Notes: a model not told the origin generated them from the letters alone. Shown: positions 22,168 through 32,871, counted from the stretch's first letter. The stretch: DNA of 43,088 bases from Bacteroidaceae bacterium (GCA_024398635.1 JAKSIV010000019.1:1-43088); one strand, 5' to 3'. Translations and numbers: made by a program.

Positions 22168-24516
22168 TTACTTACCCAAACTTGAGATGTTCTTGTCAAT
22201 AAAATCCCAACGTTTCAGGAATGCCTCCTTCATATTGTTGACAGCCTGCTGGAATGAAAGGTCCTCATCGCCGTTCTGCTTGCCGTTAGGATTATTCAGG
22301 CCCCAGATACTCCAGTTATATGACTCCGATGTGCGTATCTTGTTGGCCATCTCATCAATATATTTGGGCAGACCCTCCTTCCAAGTGTTCTTATACATGT
22401 TCCAGCGCTCAATAAGCCGTGCCTTGAACTCGGGATCGTACTTGACAAGATCGGCAAAGTAGTATTTGTTGTTTCCCTTGTTGTCCATCTTGAGCAACTC
22501 CCATTGTGTCAGGCGCGGGTTCTCTCCGCTACTGGAGCCGCCACCGCCGCCCCAGCCACCCCAGCTGGAACTTTCACCCTTGAGGGCAAATGTATGGTAG
22601 TCAAAGTCCCATACAGGTCCGTAGCAGAGTTTGTCGCAGGAATCCTTATACAAATATGCGCTGTGTGGTCCTGCCTTGGGCCATGTGTTGTATGAGTCAT
22701 GGTTCATGGTGATTTCCTGAATCAGGACATAGTCAATAGCTGCGTCCATATCAAGATAATCCCTCCAAGCTTTGTTATTGGGATGCTCCTTCATATCGTA
22801 AATGGCATCCTCCATGTTCTTGACGTAGTTCTTCAGGTATGTGAACGTGGGCGAACTTGATGTCAGCAGGTTGCCGTTCTCGTCCTCATCGGGATCCTTG
22901 AGTACGTAGGGCAGCTTGTAGCGGCTGTTTGAACCGGTGCTGCGGAATCCAACCATGGGGCTCTTGTCATATCTGTCGCTGGAGGTGTAATCCAGGAAGT
23001 CGTCAATGACTATCAGCATACCTCCGTTTGCGGGATCTGTCAGGTTGGGTTGTGCTATGTCAACGCGGTTGTTGTCAATCCTTATCTGCTCACAGAGGTA
23101 ATAGTTACCCATGTGCTTGCCGTTCCAAACCAGCTCCACAAACTCGCCGCTTACGGTATACGGCATCTCTGTATTGCGTGAAAGCCAGAATGCCGCATCG
23201 TTACGCAACAGGGTGCGGTCCTTGTAGTTGGCCAGCAGTATCCAGCGTTTCTGCTTGTGCATGCCCAGTATCTTGGCCTTCTCGTCCAGCTTTATAGCAT
23301 ACGGCTTCTTGTTGGTCTCGGTCCAGGTGCCGTTACCGCGTCCCTTCATGCTCATGGAGCCCTCGTAGTCAATCGTGCCGTCGGGCATCTCAATGCGCAT
23401 CGTCATGCCCGGAACCCAAGTGTCACGGCGTGTCACACTCTGTCCGTTGGTGTTGATCCTTACAATGGGCAGGCCGGTATTGGTAATCTTGATGGTGTAG
23501 TCCTGATGTGCGTTGTACTTCCAGACCGATACCTTGATGGGCTTGTTGGCATGAAGTATGTTATACTCACCTTCTTTCATCACGCTGTCACCTACAACCG
23601 CCTTGTCTCCGTTGTGGATGAACATAAACTTCTGACTCCTGAAATCAGTTGTGGTGGGCAGACAGTATGAATATGTCTTGATTGACGGCGAATACTTCAT
23701 GGTGGCGTTGTTGCCGGTCTTGACCGATGTCATGGCAACATCTACCTTCTTTATATATACCGGATCAGAAAGCAGGGAGAGGCTGTCTCCGCATATCAGT
23801 TTAACCAGTACATATATGCTGTCAAGCTTATCGTCCAGAATGCTGATATTCATTGCCCATGTGCTGTCGGCAGGCTGGAAGGTTATGCTATCCACGCTCA
23901 AAGATTTTCTGAATGACCTGTCCAGAGAGTCTGTCAGGAATACCATGTTGCTGTCGATGAACAGCATATCCCATGGATTGGTGCGCAGGTTTATGGTCGT
24001 GGTGCTGGTTCCGTCAAGGAATGCGGCAACAGACTCCCTGTTGGTTATGCGCAGTGAAAGGCCGGCGGCCTGCTCGCGTGAAATCATATTGAGCACGGTC
24101 TCATCGGAGTACATAACCGTGTCCTCATCGGCCACCATTATGGAAATGATGTCACCGCTTTTCATGCCGTAAGTCATGTGCATGACAATACGCCAAATAC
24201 TGTCAGTGCCCATCTTGTATGATTTTATATTGGCATACGGGTACTTGGCGCCGGCGGTGTCGCTTACCTGCAGTGTTATGCTGTCCCTTGACAGAAGGTT
24301 GTAGGGGATGGTTCGCATACAGAACACGGCCGAGTCACCTTCAACAAACGAGAGGGTGTCGGGGGTGATGGTCTCCAAGTACTTGAACTCCTTCTGCGGG
24401 ATGACGGGGTCAGGTATGATTATCTCCGGTTTTTCGTCCTGGCAGGACCAGAGTGCTCCTGCTGTAAGGGCTGCTATCAACAGCCTCTTGAACCCAGTTA
24501 GTAATATTTTCTGCAT
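22168..24516 (-). CDS. CotH-kinase-family lipoprotein
   Basis: 782 residues from ATG 24516, chosen because it gives a lipoprotein signal (LLIAALTAGALWSC, Cys near 25) and because the longer frame runs through a TAAATTTG box at 24525-24532. Several beta-rich repeats make up the first 380 residues. The CotH core follows: MSMKGRGNGTWTETNKKPYA, KRWILLANYKDRTLLRNDAA, FVELVWNGKHMGNYYLCEQI, then GGMLIVIDDF and the acidic YGPVWDFDYH near the active site. A glycine/serine run (GGWGGGGGSSSG) follows it. CotH proteins are atypical kinases that phosphorylate surface proteins in spore formers; the substrate here is unknown. It is a single-gene unit. Confidence 0.85.
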   Translation of the reverse strand: MQKILLTGFKRLLIAALTAGALWSCQDEKPEIIIPDPVIPQKEFKYLETITPDTLSFVEGDSAVFCMRTIPYNLLSRDSITLQVSDTAGAKYPYANIKSYKMGTDSIWRIVMHMTYGMKSGDIISIMVADEDTVMYSDETVLNMISREQAAGLSLRITNRESVAAFLDGTSTTTINLRTNPWDMLFIDSNMVFLTDSLDRSFRKSLSVDSITFQPADSTWAMNISILDDKLDSIYVLVKLICGDSLSLLSDPVYIKKVDVAMTSVKTGNNATMKYSPSIKTYSYCLPTTTDFRSQKFMFIHNGDKAVVGDSVMKEGEYNILHANKPIKVSVWKYNAHQDYTIKITNTGLPIVRINTNGQSVTRRDTWVPGMTMRIEMPDGTIDYEGSMSMKGRGNGTWTETNKKPYAIKLDEKAKILGMHKQKRWILLANYKDRTLLRNDAAFWLSRNTEMPYTVSGEFVELVWNGKHMGNYYLCEQIRIDNNRVDIAQPNLTDPANGGMLIVIDDFLDYTSSDRYDKSPMVGFRSTGSNSRYKLPYVLKDPDEDENGNLLTSSSPTFTYLKNYVKNMEDAIYDMKEHPNNKAWRDYLDMDAAIDYVLIQEITMNHDSYNTWPKAGPHSAYLYKDSCDKLCYGPVWDFDYHTFALKGESSSWGGWGGGGGSSSGENPRLTQWELLKMDNKGNNKYYFADLVKYDPEFKARLIERWNMYKNTWKEGLPKYIDEMANKIRTSESYNWSIWGLNNPNGKQNGDEDLSFQQAVNNMKEAFLKRWDFIDKNISSLGK

Positions 24517-24524
24517 AGCGGGCG

Positions 24525-24532
24525 CAAATTTA
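24525..24532 (-). promoter_or_regulatory. -7 box of the CotH gene
   Basis: Minus strand TAAATTTG, only 8 bases before the ATG at 24516, so the 5' UTR is very short. It argues against the longer frame start at 24558. Confidence 0.5.
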
Positions 24533-24674
24533 CAATTTTTTGTTAAAGTTTGGGACATGGGGAGAAAAAGTGTGGCGCTTTTAATGCGAAATAGAGGTGA
24601 ATTGTTTACATTTGTGAAAATTTAGATGAATTGGGAGAGGTCATTTGACTTTGGTCCTTTCTAATTTAGTGAAT

Positions 24675-26597
24675 ATGAAATCATTCATTAAGAAATTAAC
24701 CGATTGGTATTTTTCAAGGGATGCCATTCCTTACTGGTGTATTCTTTTCTTGGACAGTTTTGCGGTCGTACTGGCTGGATTTATCGGTTTATTCCTGACC
24801 AAATATGAAGCCTTTTTGACTACTGAGCTTTTTTGGGCCAGTACGTGGGGTATTTTCGTAAACATGTTCATCTTCATAATAGCGTTCAAGTTATTTCATA
24901 CTTATGACTGTATAATTCGCTATTCAACCTTCCATGACCTTGTCAATGTCACGTCGGCAACCTTCCTGGCATCGGTTGTGGCATATGGAATGTCATTCCT
25001 TTTGCCGTACCTGGGGGTGAAATCCGTGATGATGCTTGATATATATGGTGAGTTTGTGCTGTTCGTCTTTTCAACGCTTGCCATGTTTGTGATGCGTGTT
25101 ACCGTCAAGTATTTGTTCGAAATATCGAGGACAGATAACCATGCTTCAAACCTCTTCATATATGGCGTGCTTGAGGGTGGAATAAGTCTTGCCAAGAGTG
25201 TAGTCAATCAGGACGTAAAGCGGTTTTACCTTAAAGGATTCGTGAGTCCTAACGGTGACTTCGTGGGGCAAAAACTGTTGGGCGTGAAAGTGTATGCCAA
25301 TGATGATAACCTGATTGATGTGATGCAGGAAAACAATGTGCGCGTGCTTATGGTCAGTCCTATTCAGACCGATCATTTCCGCGAGCAGCAGAGCCTGCTT
25401 ACAGCACTGACGGATGCCGGAATAAAGATAATGGTTATGCATCGTGCCGAGGAGTGGGACGGCAAGTCTCCGCTTAGTTATGAGCGAATGCACGATGTCG
25501 AGATCGAGGACCTTCTGTCGCGCGACAAGATTGAGATCGATATGCAAGCCATAGGTCAGAACTTGTGCCGCAAGAGAATCCTGATTACCGGTGCTGCAGG
25601 CTCCATAGGTAGTGAGATGGTCCGTCAGATAGCGCCATTCAAACCATCAGAGATGGTGCTTGTAGACCAGGCTGAGACTCCTATGCATGATATGCGACTG
25701 TTAATGGCAGAACAGTACCCTGGAATCAAGTGTTACACGATTGTGGGCAGTATCACCAATCAGAAGTTCATGGAAACCATATTTGAGAGTCACAGACCTG
25801 ATTATGTGCTTCATGCCGCAGCCTACAAGCACGTGCCCATGATGGAAGATAATCCTGCCATGGCCGTTCAGAATAATATTGTCGGCACGCGTATCGTGGC
25901 TGATCTTGCAGTAAAATACCGTACTTCAAAATTTGTAATGATATCCACTGATAAGGCAGTGAATCCCACCAATGTCATGGGATGCTCAAAACGTATCTGT
26001 GAGATATACTGCCAGTCGCTCAACCAGGCAATCATTGACGGAAAGGTGGATGGCGTGACACAGTTTGTGACAACCCGTTTCGGAAACGTGTTGGGCTCCA
26101 ACGGCAGTGTGATACCTCTGTTCCGCGAGCAGATTAAGAACGGAGGTCCCGTAACGGTCACCAATCCGGAGGTGGTGCGCTATTTTATGCTTATCCCGGA
26201 GGCCTGCAAGCTTGTGCTTGAGGCCGGAACAATGGGACATGGCGGTGAGATTTTCGTGTTTGATATGGGTAAGCCTGTCAAGATTTTAAATCTGGCCAAG
26301 CGCATGATCAAGCTGAGCGGCGTCAAGAATGTTGATATAAAGTTTACCGGCCTGCGTGAGGGTGAGAAACTCTATGAGGAGGTCCTGAATGATGCTGAGA
26401 CCACTAATCCTACCGTCAATCCCAAAATCATGATTGCGCAGGTGCGTGAGTATGATTATGAGACTGCTCTTGAAAATGAGGAGCGTCTGTTGCGCGCATC
26501 TTACACGTTTGGTGATATGGAGATTGTTAGGATAATGAAGGAGATTGTGCCGGAGTTTAGGAGTAATAACTCTAAGTACGAGGTGCTGGATAAATGA
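24675..26597 (+). CDS. CapD/WbpM-type membrane nucleotide-sugar 4,6-dehydratase
   Basis: 640 residues from ATG 24675. Four hydrophobic segments occupy about residues 15-125, followed by a CoA-binding-like domain and a C-terminal extended SDR domain with GAAGSIGSEMVRQIA (nucleotide binding), HAAAYKHVPMME and STDKAVNPTNVMGCSKR. This is the long form (WbpM/FlaA1/PglF type), making UDP-4-keto-6-deoxy-HexNAc from UDP-GlcNAc. It opens the polysaccharide locus and is followed 33 bases later by rmlB. A diverged homologue lies at 35108. Regiochemistry (retaining or inverting C5) cannot be told from sequence alone. Confidence 0.85.
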   Translation: MKSFIKKLTDWYFSRDAIPYWCILFLDSFAVVLAGFIGLFLTKYEAFLTTELFWASTWGIFVNMFIFIIAFKLFHTYDCIIRYSTFHDLVNVTSATFLASVVAYGMSFLLPYLGVKSVMMLDIYGEFVLFVFSTLAMFVMRVTVKYLFEISRTDNHASNLFIYGVLEGGISLAKSVVNQDVKRFYLKGFVSPNGDFVGQKLLGVKVYANDDNLIDVMQENNVRVLMVSPIQTDHFREQQSLLTALTDAGIKIMVMHRAEEWDGKSPLSYERMHDVEIEDLLSRDKIEIDMQAIGQNLCRKRILITGAAGSIGSEMVRQIAPFKPSEMVLVDQAETPMHDMRLLMAEQYPGIKCYTIVGSITNQKFMETIFESHRPDYVLHAAAYKHVPMMEDNPAMAVQNNIVGTRIVADLAVKYRTSKFVMISTDKAVNPTNVMGCSKRICEIYCQSLNQAIIDGKVDGVTQFVTTRFGNVLGSNGSVIPLFREQIKNGGPVTVTNPEVVRYFMLIPEACKLVLEAGTMGHGGEIFVFDMGKPVKILNLAKRMIKLSGVKNVDIKFTGLREGEKLYEEVLNDAETTNPTVNPKIMIAQVREYDYETALENEERLLRASYTFGDMEIVRIMKEIVPEFRSNNSKYEVLDK

Positions 26598-26630
26598 ATT
26601 GAGAATTTAGAATTGAGAATTGAGAATTAG
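26595..26630 (+). repeat. Heptanucleotide repeats (GAATTGA) before rmlB
   Basis: Four imperfect copies of AATTGAGA fill the gap between the dehydratase and the rmlB ATG at 26631. The same unit occurs in the opposite orientation inside rmlB (26995-27028). Confidence 0.85.
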
Positions 26631-27785
26631 ATGAAACGATCGATTATAATTACTGGTGGGGCTGGATTTATTGGGAGTCATGTGGTTCGGTTGTTTGTAA
26701 ATAAGTATCCGGATTATAAGGTAATAAATCTTGACAAATTGACTTATGCCGGTAATCTTGATAACCTTAAGGATATTGAGAATAAGCCCAACTATAAGTT
26801 TGTCAAAATGGATATATGTGACTTTGACGGCGTGCTTAAGCTGATGCAGGCCGAGAAGGTGGATGGAATCATCCATTTGGCTGCCGAAAGCCACGTCGAT
26901 CGCAGTATTAAAGACCCCTTTACCTTTGCTCAGACCAACGTGATGGGCACGCTGAGCCTCCTGCAGGCCGCTAAAACATATTGGGAACCCCAAAAATTCT
27001 CAATTCTCAATTCTCAATTCTCAATTCCCTGCCGTTTTTACCATATCTCAACCGATGAGGTCTATGGCGCTTTGCAGATGACTCACCCTGAGGGAATTGA
27101 GCCTCCGTTTACCACGAAGGCAAGCAGCGGAGAGCATCATCTGGCATATGGTGAGAAGTTCTTCACTGAGGATCTTAAGTATCAGCCGCACAGTCCCTAC
27201 AGCGCATCCAAGGCGAGCTCAGACCATTTTGTGCGTGCATTCCATGATACATACGGAATGCCTACAATTGTGACCAACTGCTCAAACAACTACGGACCTT
27301 ATCAGTTCCCCGAGAAACTGATTCCGCTCTTTATCAACAATATCCGTCACCGCAAACCGCTGCCGGTCTATGGTAAGGGCGAGAATGTTCGTGACTGGCT
27401 TTATGTTGAGGATCACGCCCGTGCAATCGACTTGATTTTCCATAAGGGAACCATTGCCGAAACCTATAACATAGGCGGCTTTAACGAATGGAAAAATATT
27501 GACATTATCAAAGTCTTGACCAATACCGTTGACCGTCTGCTCGGCAGACCCGAGGGAGCTGACATGGACCTGATTACTTACGTGACTGACCGGGCCGGTC
27601 ATGACCTGCGTTACGCCATTGACAGCACCAAGCTTCAGCGTGAGTTGGGATGGGAGCCAAGCCTCCAGTTTGAGGAGGGTATAGAAAAGACCGTGCGTTG
27701 GTATCTTGACCATCAGGATTGGGTGGATAACGTAACGAGCGGTGAGTATCAGAAGTACTACGAGCAAATGTATGCTAATCGTTGA
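26631..27785 (+). CDS. rmlB: dTDP-glucose 4,6-dehydratase
   Basis: 384 residues. The NAD site is GGAGFIGSHVVRLF, the family block is RFYHISTDEVYGAL and the catalytic SDR pair is in YSASKASSDHFVRA (Tyr and Lys). TNCSNNYGPYQFPEKLIPL and GKGENVRDWLYVEDHARA follow, all typical of RmlB. It converts dTDP-glucose to the 4-keto-6-deoxy intermediate of dTDP-L-rhamnose. Odd feature: residues about 122-133, between LLQAAKTYW and RFYHIS, are encoded by heptanucleotide repeats (SILNSQFSIP), an in-frame insertion in a surface loop that varies between species. The rest is complete. A terminator-like hairpin follows. Confidence 0.95.
   Translation: MKRSIIITGGAGFIGSHVVRLFVNKYPDYKVINLDKLTYAGNLDNLKDIENKPNYKFVKMDICDFDGVLKLMQAEKVDGIIHLAAESHVDRSIKDPFTFAQTNVMGTLSLLQAAKTYWEPQKFSILNSQFSIPCRFYHISTDEVYGALQMTHPEGIEPPFTTKASSGEHHLAYGEKFFTEDLKYQPHSPYSASKASSDHFVRAFHDTYGMPTIVTNCSNNYGPYQFPEKLIPLFINNIRHRKPLPVYGKGENVRDWLYVEDHARAIDLIFHKGTIAETYNIGGFNEWKNIDIIKVLTNTVDRLLGRPEGADMDLITYVTDRAGHDLRYAIDSTKLQRELGWEPSLQFEEGIEKTVRWYLDHQDWVDNVTSGEYQKYYEQMYANR
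26995..27028 (+). repeat. Heptanucleotide repeats inside rmlB
   Basis: Four to five copies of the heptamer CTCAATT run in-frame through the rmlB coding sequence. They are the reverse complement of the array at 26595-26630, so the two could pair in the mRNA. Confidence 0.9.
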
Positions 27786-27813
27786 ATTTTAGCAACTTAA
27801 GGCATAAATAGTT

Positions 27814-27845
27814 GAAGAGGGGCCCTTTGGGCCTCTCTTCTTCAT
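27814..27845 (+). terminator. Terminator-like hairpin after rmlB
   Basis: GAAGAGG and GGCCC pair across a TTT loop with GGGCC and CTCTTC, 27814-27840, followed by TTCATTTT. The T-run is imperfect. It would separate rmlB from rmlA. Confidence 0.55.
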
Positions 27846-27923
27846 TTTGCCTGTTGAAAACTTTTTGGAAGGTATTTGTTTTTATTTCTTTAATAACTTG
27901 TGCTATAAGTACAAGAAAATACC

Positions 27924-27931
27924 TATCTTTA
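27924..27931 (+). promoter_or_regulatory. Possible rmlA -7 box
   Basis: TATCTTTA differs from TAnnTTTG only in the last base. It lies 137 bases before the rmlA ATG in a 282-base gap after a terminator-like hairpin. Confidence 0.3.
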
Positions 27932-28067
27932 CGTATTAATATGGATGACCTGATATTGGCGTCTGTATTTTTGCGTTCAACCTGCTTTTACATGGGGCAG
28001 GCACAGGCGAAGCCATTCTTTTCTCGAGGTTTTGCTGGAACAACAACATCAACAATCATTAATCAAC

Positions 28068-28982
28068 ATGAAAGGAATTGTGTTGGCTGGCGGTAGCGGT
28101 ACCAGGCTGTATCCTATCACCAAGGGCGTGAGCAAACAAATGCTCCCTATTTACGATAAACCCATGATCTACTATCCTATCAGCGTACTCATGCTGGCCG
28201 GGATACGCGAGATCCTGATTATCAGCACACCGTTTGACCTTCCCGGTTTCAAGCGCCTGCTGGGTGACGGTTCAGATTACGGTGTTCGTTTTGAGTATGC
28301 AGAGCAACCCAGCCCCGATGGCCTGGCGCAGGCATTCATCATAGGCCGAGAGTTTATCGGAAACGACAGCGTCTGCATGGTGCTGGGCGATAACATATTC
28401 CATGGATCCGGTCTGTCTGCACTATTGCGCGGTGCTGTCCGCAATGTTGAGGAGGAAGGCAAGGCAACAGTATTTGGTTACTGGGTGTCTGATCCCGAGC
28501 GTTACGGTGTGGCCGAGTTTGACAAGGACGGCAACTGCCTGAGCATTGAGGAGAAGCCAGCTAAGCCCAAGAGCAACTACGCTGTGGTTGGTCTCTATTT
28601 CTACCCCAACAGCGTGGTTGATATGGCAGCACACATCAAGCCAAGTGCTCGTGGCGAGTTGGAGATAACGACCGTAAATCAGGAGTACCTTGATGCCGGC
28701 CAGCTTAAGGTTCAGACTCTTGGACGCGGTTTTGCCTGGTTAGATACCGGTACGCACGACTCTTTGAGCGAGGCCAGCACCTTTGTCGAGGTGATTGAGA
28801 AACGTCAGGGGCTCAAGATTGCATGCCTTGAGGGTATAGCATTCCGTTGCGGCTGGATTACCGAGGAGCGTATGCGTGAGCTGGCCAAACCGATGCTTAA
28901 AAACCAGTACGGGCAGTATCTGCTCAAGGTGATTGATGAGGTCAAAAACAATCCAATTAATTCGGAGACTTTTAGGCAATAA
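28068..28982 (+). CDS. rmlA: Glucose-1-phosphate thymidylyltransferase
   Basis: 304 residues from ATG 28068, which places the nucleotide-binding signature [18 protein letters not shown] at the N-terminus as in all RmlA; the upstream in-frame start at 28032 adds residues without similarity. Further landmarks are [37 protein letters not shown] and [19 protein letters not shown]. It joins glucose-1-phosphate and dTTP to dTDP-glucose, the first step of the dTDP-rhamnose pathway. It is followed without a gap by rmlC (stop 28982, ATG 28983). It appears complete and functional. Confidence 0.96.
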   Translation: MKGIVLAGGSGTRLYPITKGVSKQMLPIYDKPMIYYPISVLMLAGIREILIISTPFDLPGFKRLLGDGSDYGVRFEYAEQPSPDGLAQAFIIGREFIGNDSVCMVLGDNIFHGSGLSALLRGAVRNVEEEGKATVFGYWVSDPERYGVAEFDKDGNCLSIEEKPAKPKSNYAVVGLYFYPNSVVDMAAHIKPSARGELEITTVNQEYLDAGQLKVQTLGRGFAWLDTGTHDSLSEASTFVEVIEKRQGLKIACLEGIAFRCGWITEERMRELAKPMLKNQYGQYLLKVIDEVKNNPINSETFRQ

Positions 28983-29570
28983 ATGGAAGTAATTAAGACA
29001 GCGATAGACGGTGTGCTGGTAATTGAACCGAGAGTTTTTAAGGACCCGAGGGGATATTTCTTTGAGAGTTTCTCGCAGCGTGAATTTGATGAGAAGGTTG
29101 CGCCTATTTTGGGTCATACCGTAAATTTTGTGCAGGATAATGAGAGTATGAGTTCTTATGGTGTGATGCGCGGATTGCATTTCCAGCGGCCGCCATATAC
29201 TCAGAGCAAACTTGTTCGTTGCGTAAGTGGAACTGTGTTGGACGTGGTTGTCGATATACGCAAGGGTTCACCAACATATGGGCAGCATGTGGCTGTAGAA
29301 CTATCTGAGGAAAACCATCGTCAGTTTTTTATTTCCAAGGGATTTGCACATGGCTTTGCTGTACTTAGTGATACAGCAGTGTTCCAGTATAAGTGTGATG
29401 AATTTTATCATCCTGAGGTGGATGGCGGAATCAGTATTATGGATGACAGCCTTGGTATAGATTGGCAAATACCAACAGAAAAGGCCATCCTTTCAGAGAA
29501 GGACACAAAGCATTCATTGCTAAAGGATTTTGAAACACCTTTCGATATAAACGTAGATCTTTACAAATGA
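28983..29570 (+). CDS. rmlC: dTDP-4-dehydrorhamnose 3,5-epimerase
   Basis: 195 residues of the RmlC cupin family. It reads VFKDPRGYFFESFSQREF, then QDNESMSSYGVMRGLHFQ (catalytic region with His), KLVRCVSGTVLDVVVDIRKG, KGFAHGFAVLSD and GIDWQIP near the end. It epimerises C3 and C5 of the keto-sugar. The DNA here is more AT-rich than in rmlA. Its stop overlaps the ATG of the next, truncated gene (rmlD remnant) by ATGA at 29567-29570, the normal rmlC-rmlD coupling retained after rmlD was broken. Confidence 0.95.
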   Translation: MEVIKTAIDGVLVIEPRVFKDPRGYFFESFSQREFDEKVAPILGHTVNFVQDNESMSSYGVMRGLHFQRPPYTQSKLVRCVSGTVLDVVVDIRKGSPTYGQHVAVELSEENHRQFFISKGFAHGFAVLSDTAVFQYKCDEFYHPEVDGGISIMDDSLGIDWQIPTEKAILSEKDTKHSLLKDFETPFDINVDLYK

Positions 29571-29797
29571 CGATATTAGTTACAGGTGCAAATGGCCAGT
29601 TAGGCAATGAGATGCGTATAGTTTCCATTGGCTCAACTGACCGTTATATTTTTACTGATGTTGTGGATGCACAGCCGGAATCTGTTTCTATGCTCCATAA
29701 ACTTGTAGGCAACAATGCAAAATTGGATGTAAGTATATCATCATCCGTACAGCATGTAAAATTCCGTATTGGACCAATTCGCTCAAGAAGTGCATGA
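29567..29797 (+). pseudogene. rmlD: 5' remnant of rmlD
   Basis: 76 codons. The first 33 or so (TILVTGANGQLGNEM...RYIFTDVVDA) are the NADPH-binding start of RmlD and align with the intact gene at 34065; the remaining 40 are unrelated and run to a stop. No catalytic YxxxK follows. The overlap with rmlC by ATGA shows the original operon order rmlA-rmlC-rmlD. DNA identity with the intact rmlD is low, so the two are not recent duplicates. Confidence 0.85.
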
Positions 29798-29822
29798 TTA
29801 ACTTAATCTGATTACACTTACA

Positions 29823-30323
29823 ATGAAAACAGTAATGTTAGTATTCGGAACTCGCCCCGAGGCTATAAAGATGGCTCCGCTGGTAAAAGAGTTCCAGAAG
29901 CATCCGGATGAGTTTAAGACGATAGTGTGTGTAACGGGACAACACCGAGAGATGCTGGATCAGGTGCTGAGGATATTCGAGATTACGCCGGATTATGACC
30001 TGAACATAATGAAGCAAGGACAGGATCTGTATGATGTAACTGCCCGTGTGCTTACCGGAATGCGCGATGTATTCAAGGAGTGCAAGCCTGATGTCGTCCT
30101 TGTGCATGGTGATACAACTACCAGCACCGCAGCCGCGTTAGCTGCATTCTATCAGCAGATACCCGTGGGTCATGTAGAGGCAGGCTTGCGCACGCATAAC
30201 ATATATAGCCCGTGGCCCGAGGAGATGAACCGCCAGATAACAGGCCGCATTGCCACGTATAACTTTTCGCCAACAAACCAATCAATCAGGAATAACAAAC
30301 AAAAACTCAGATATGAAGAATAA
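29823..30323 (+). pseudogene. wecB: 5' remnant of UDP-GlcNAc 2-epimerase
   Basis: 166 codons, of which about 150 are the N-terminal Rossmann half of Wec[51 protein letters not shown] and [19 protein letters not shown]. Family members have about 370 residues; the C-terminal half with the UDP-binding site is missing, and the sequence switches after ATYNFSPTN to unrelated residues. It overlaps the exporter gene by 11 bases. It is unlikely to be active. WecB would normally make UDP-ManNAc. Confidence 0.85.
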
Positions 30324-32871
30324 TTTATCCCACTTGATCCCTATGCTACTGGGGGCGTTCATCGCTGTGTCGGCATCGGCGCAGAGTACATCGGAAATCG
30401 CAGCGGCCAGGTCCATGGCACGTGCTTACGGATATTCCGACAGCGAAATCAATTCCATGCTCAACCGTAACGGTCAGAACCGGGGCTCTGCAACCGCAGC
30501 CGCTCCAGCTGTGACTGCAACTCCGGAACCGGAAGTGACAGTCCTTGAGCCTGTCAAACAAGCGATGCCTGTCAAGCAGAGTGACATCTACGGCCATTCG
30601 TACCTGACATCAACCGGTCTGAGCATCATTCCCAGCTACAATGCTCCTGTTCCCTCTGCATACGTTCTGGGGCCCGGCGATGATCTCATGATAGACATCT
30701 GGGGCGCCACAGTATCGCACGTGGCTGCCACCATTGGCAATGACGGTAGCATCTCCGTTCCAGACCTGGGTCCCGTCTATCTGTCAGGCATGACTCTCGG
30801 CAAAGCGGAGAAATATCTCCAGGAGCAGCTCGGACGCATCTATTCCGGACTCGCCGACAGCAATCCCGACACCTTCATGAAACTGTCCATCAGCAAGATA
30901 AAGGGCGTGTCCATCAATGTGTCCGGCGAGGTGCCCACTCCGGGACTCTACTCGGTGCCGTCGCTAGCCACCATTCCGTCCGTCATCTACATGGCCGGCG
31001 GTGTCACAGAGAAAGGTTCCGTGCGCAACATCACCCTTTATCGTCACGGACGCAAGGTGGCCGACTTCGATTTGTACGATTTTCTGTTCAAGGGCCGGTT
31101 CAATGAGAATCTCCGCATTCAGGACGGAGATGTCCTTAATGTCTCAGCATACAACTGTGTGGCTTCCATCAGTGGAGCGGTCAAGCGTCCTATGCGTTAT
31201 GAATTGAAGGAAGGTGAGACCATACGGGACATCATTGAATATGCCAACGGCTTCAACCTGGATGCCCAGAAAGCAACGGTGAACATATATAGGCGCAGCA
31301 TTTCCGGAAATATCAGCATTGATGTGCCCGAGTCTGAATTCGCTTCATTTAAACTGCAGGACGGCGACCGCGTGAGTGTACGCACATACCGCGCTCAAGA
31401 CCAGAATACTGTTTCTGTCTTCGGCCCCGTAAAGTATCCGGGGGCATACGCACTGGGTGACGGAATTTCAGACTTGGCATCGCTTGTCAAGGCCGCCGGA
31501 GGACTCGTCGATGGCGCATACACGGGGAAAGGCCAGCTCAGCCGCAAGGACGCTAACCGTCAGCCGGAATTCATCAGTTTCGACCTGACTCAGGTGCTGG
31601 ACGGGACCCGGAAAATCATTCTCCAACGCGAAGACATCATCACCCTGTACAGCCACGATGACATGAACGCTGACCGCTTTGTCACCATCAGCGGAGCAGT
31701 GGCTGCCCCCGGTGTGTATTCCTACAGTGAAGGGCTCAGTTTGCGCAATATCATCCGTGATGCGGGAGGGCTCACTTCTGATGCATACGTTGCCAACGGG
31801 CAGATAACCAGGGAGGGCTCCGACGGTCATCCGGTAATAGTCCCGTTTGATGTGAAGAAGGTTACTGACGGCAGTTTGCAACTGACTGTCCTTCCCGGTG
31901 ATGCCGTCCGCATATACAGTATCAAAGAACTCAAAAAGGATGCCATCATAACTATCAACGGTGAGGTGAACGCCCCTGGCGAATATGTCTATCGCGACGG
32001 CATGACTCTGGAGGAACTCGTGGCTCTGGCGCACGGCTGCACCCAGGGCGTGGATCTGACCAACGTGGAGATATCCTCCCGAGGCGGTCGTGAACGCGGT
32101 TCCGTACATACAGTCAATCTTGAAGAGGATGCGTCTCTGTGGAACGACGAGCTCAAACCGTTTGACATGATTTCATTCAGACGTCTGACCTACTTCCGTC
32201 CTCAGATAGCAGTGACCGTAGATGGCGAGGTTATGGCTCCCGGAACCTACGTCATCGACAAGGCCCAGGTCCGTCTGTCCGATGTGATGGAGCGTGTGGG
32301 AGGATTCACCGACAGTGCATACCCTCACGGAGCCAAACTGACCCGCGTACTCACCGAGGAGGAGAAGGAACGTCAGAAACTCGCCATGGAAATTGCCGCA
32401 AGCAAACTGGAAGGCAAAGTCGTGGTCGATTCCGTCATCCTGGAAGACCGCTATAACATCTGTATTAATCTGGAGCGTGCCATGTCCAATCCCGGTTCCG
32501 GGGCCGATGTAATCCTTCGTGCCGGAGACATCATTGACATCCCTCAGATGAACAATACCGTCAAGATATCCGGAGGTGTCCAATACCCGAACGTCGTGGC
32601 CTATGATGACAGACAGGCCTGGTCGTACTACATCAGCCAGGCCGGCGGTTACACCAAACGTGCCAGAAAGAATAAGGTCTATGCCGTCTATATGAACGGT
32701 CAGGTGGCCCGTCGTGGCAAAATCAAGCCCGAACCCGGAATGGAAATTGTCATCCCGGAGCGCGATGCCTCTCAGGAACGTCAGATGAGTCCTGCCGAGA
32801 TAGCTTCCCTGGCGTCATCTACCACATCAATTGCGTCAATGGTTGTTGTACTTCTCAATATGTTCAAGTAA
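30313..32871 (+). CDS. Polysaccharide export outer-membrane protein with SLBB repeats
   Basis: 852 residues from ATG 30313, which starts a signal peptide ([17 protein letters not shown]). The Poly_export domain opens with [18 protein letters not shown] at about residues 115-135, followed by five or six SLBB-type beta-grasp repeats, recognisable by GEV-x-PG-x-Y motifs ([60 protein letters not shown]). A C-terminal hydrophobic segment ([14 protein letters not shown]) ends the protein. It is longer than Wza but has the same role, forming the outer-membrane channel of a Wza/Wzc-like exporter. It overlaps the Wzz-like gene by one base (32871), a coupled pair. Confidence 0.93.
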   Translation: MKNNLSHLIPMLLGAFIAVSASAQSTSEIAAARSMARAYGYSDSEINSMLNRNGQNRGSATAAAPAVTATPEPEVTVLEPVKQAMPVKQSDIYGHSYLTSTGLSIIPSYNAPVPSAYVLGPGDDLMIDIWGATVSHVAATIGNDGSISVPDLGPVYLSGMTLGKAEKYLQEQLGRIYSGLADSNPDTFMKLSISKIKGVSINVSGEVPTPGLYSVPSLATIPSVIYMAGGVTEKGSVRNITLYRHGRKVADFDLYDFLFKGRFNENLRIQDGDVLNVSAYNCVASISGAVKRPMRYELKEGETIRDIIEYANGFNLDAQKATVNIYRRSISGNISIDVPESEFASFKLQDGDRVSVRTYRAQDQNTVSVFGPVKYPGAYALGDGISDLASLVKAAGGLVDGAYTGKGQLSRKDANRQPEFISFDLTQVLDGTRKIILQREDIITLYSHDDMNADRFVTISGAVAAPGVYSYSEGLSLRNIIRDAGGLTSDAYVANGQITREGSDGHPVIVPFDVKKVTDGSLQLTVLPGDAVRIYSIKELKKDAIITINGEVNAPGEYVYRDGMTLEELVALAHGCTQGVDLTNVEISSRGGRERGSVHTVNLEEDASLWNDELKPFDMISFRRLTYFRPQIAVTVDGEVMAPGTYVIDKAQVRLSDVMERVGGFTDSAYPHGAKLTRVLTEEEKERQKLAMEIAASKLEGKVVVDSVILEDRYNICINLERAMSNPGSGADVILRAGDIIDIPQMNNTVKISGGVQYPNVVAYDDRQAWSYYISQAGGYTKRARKNKVYAVYMNGQVARRGKIKPEPGMEIVIPERDASQERQMSPAEIASLASSTTSIASMVVVLLNMFK

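Noticed and set aside
31468..32109. A 213-codon open frame on the minus strand
   Set aside because: Antisense shadow of the SLBB exporter; the real gene has clear domains in the plus frame.
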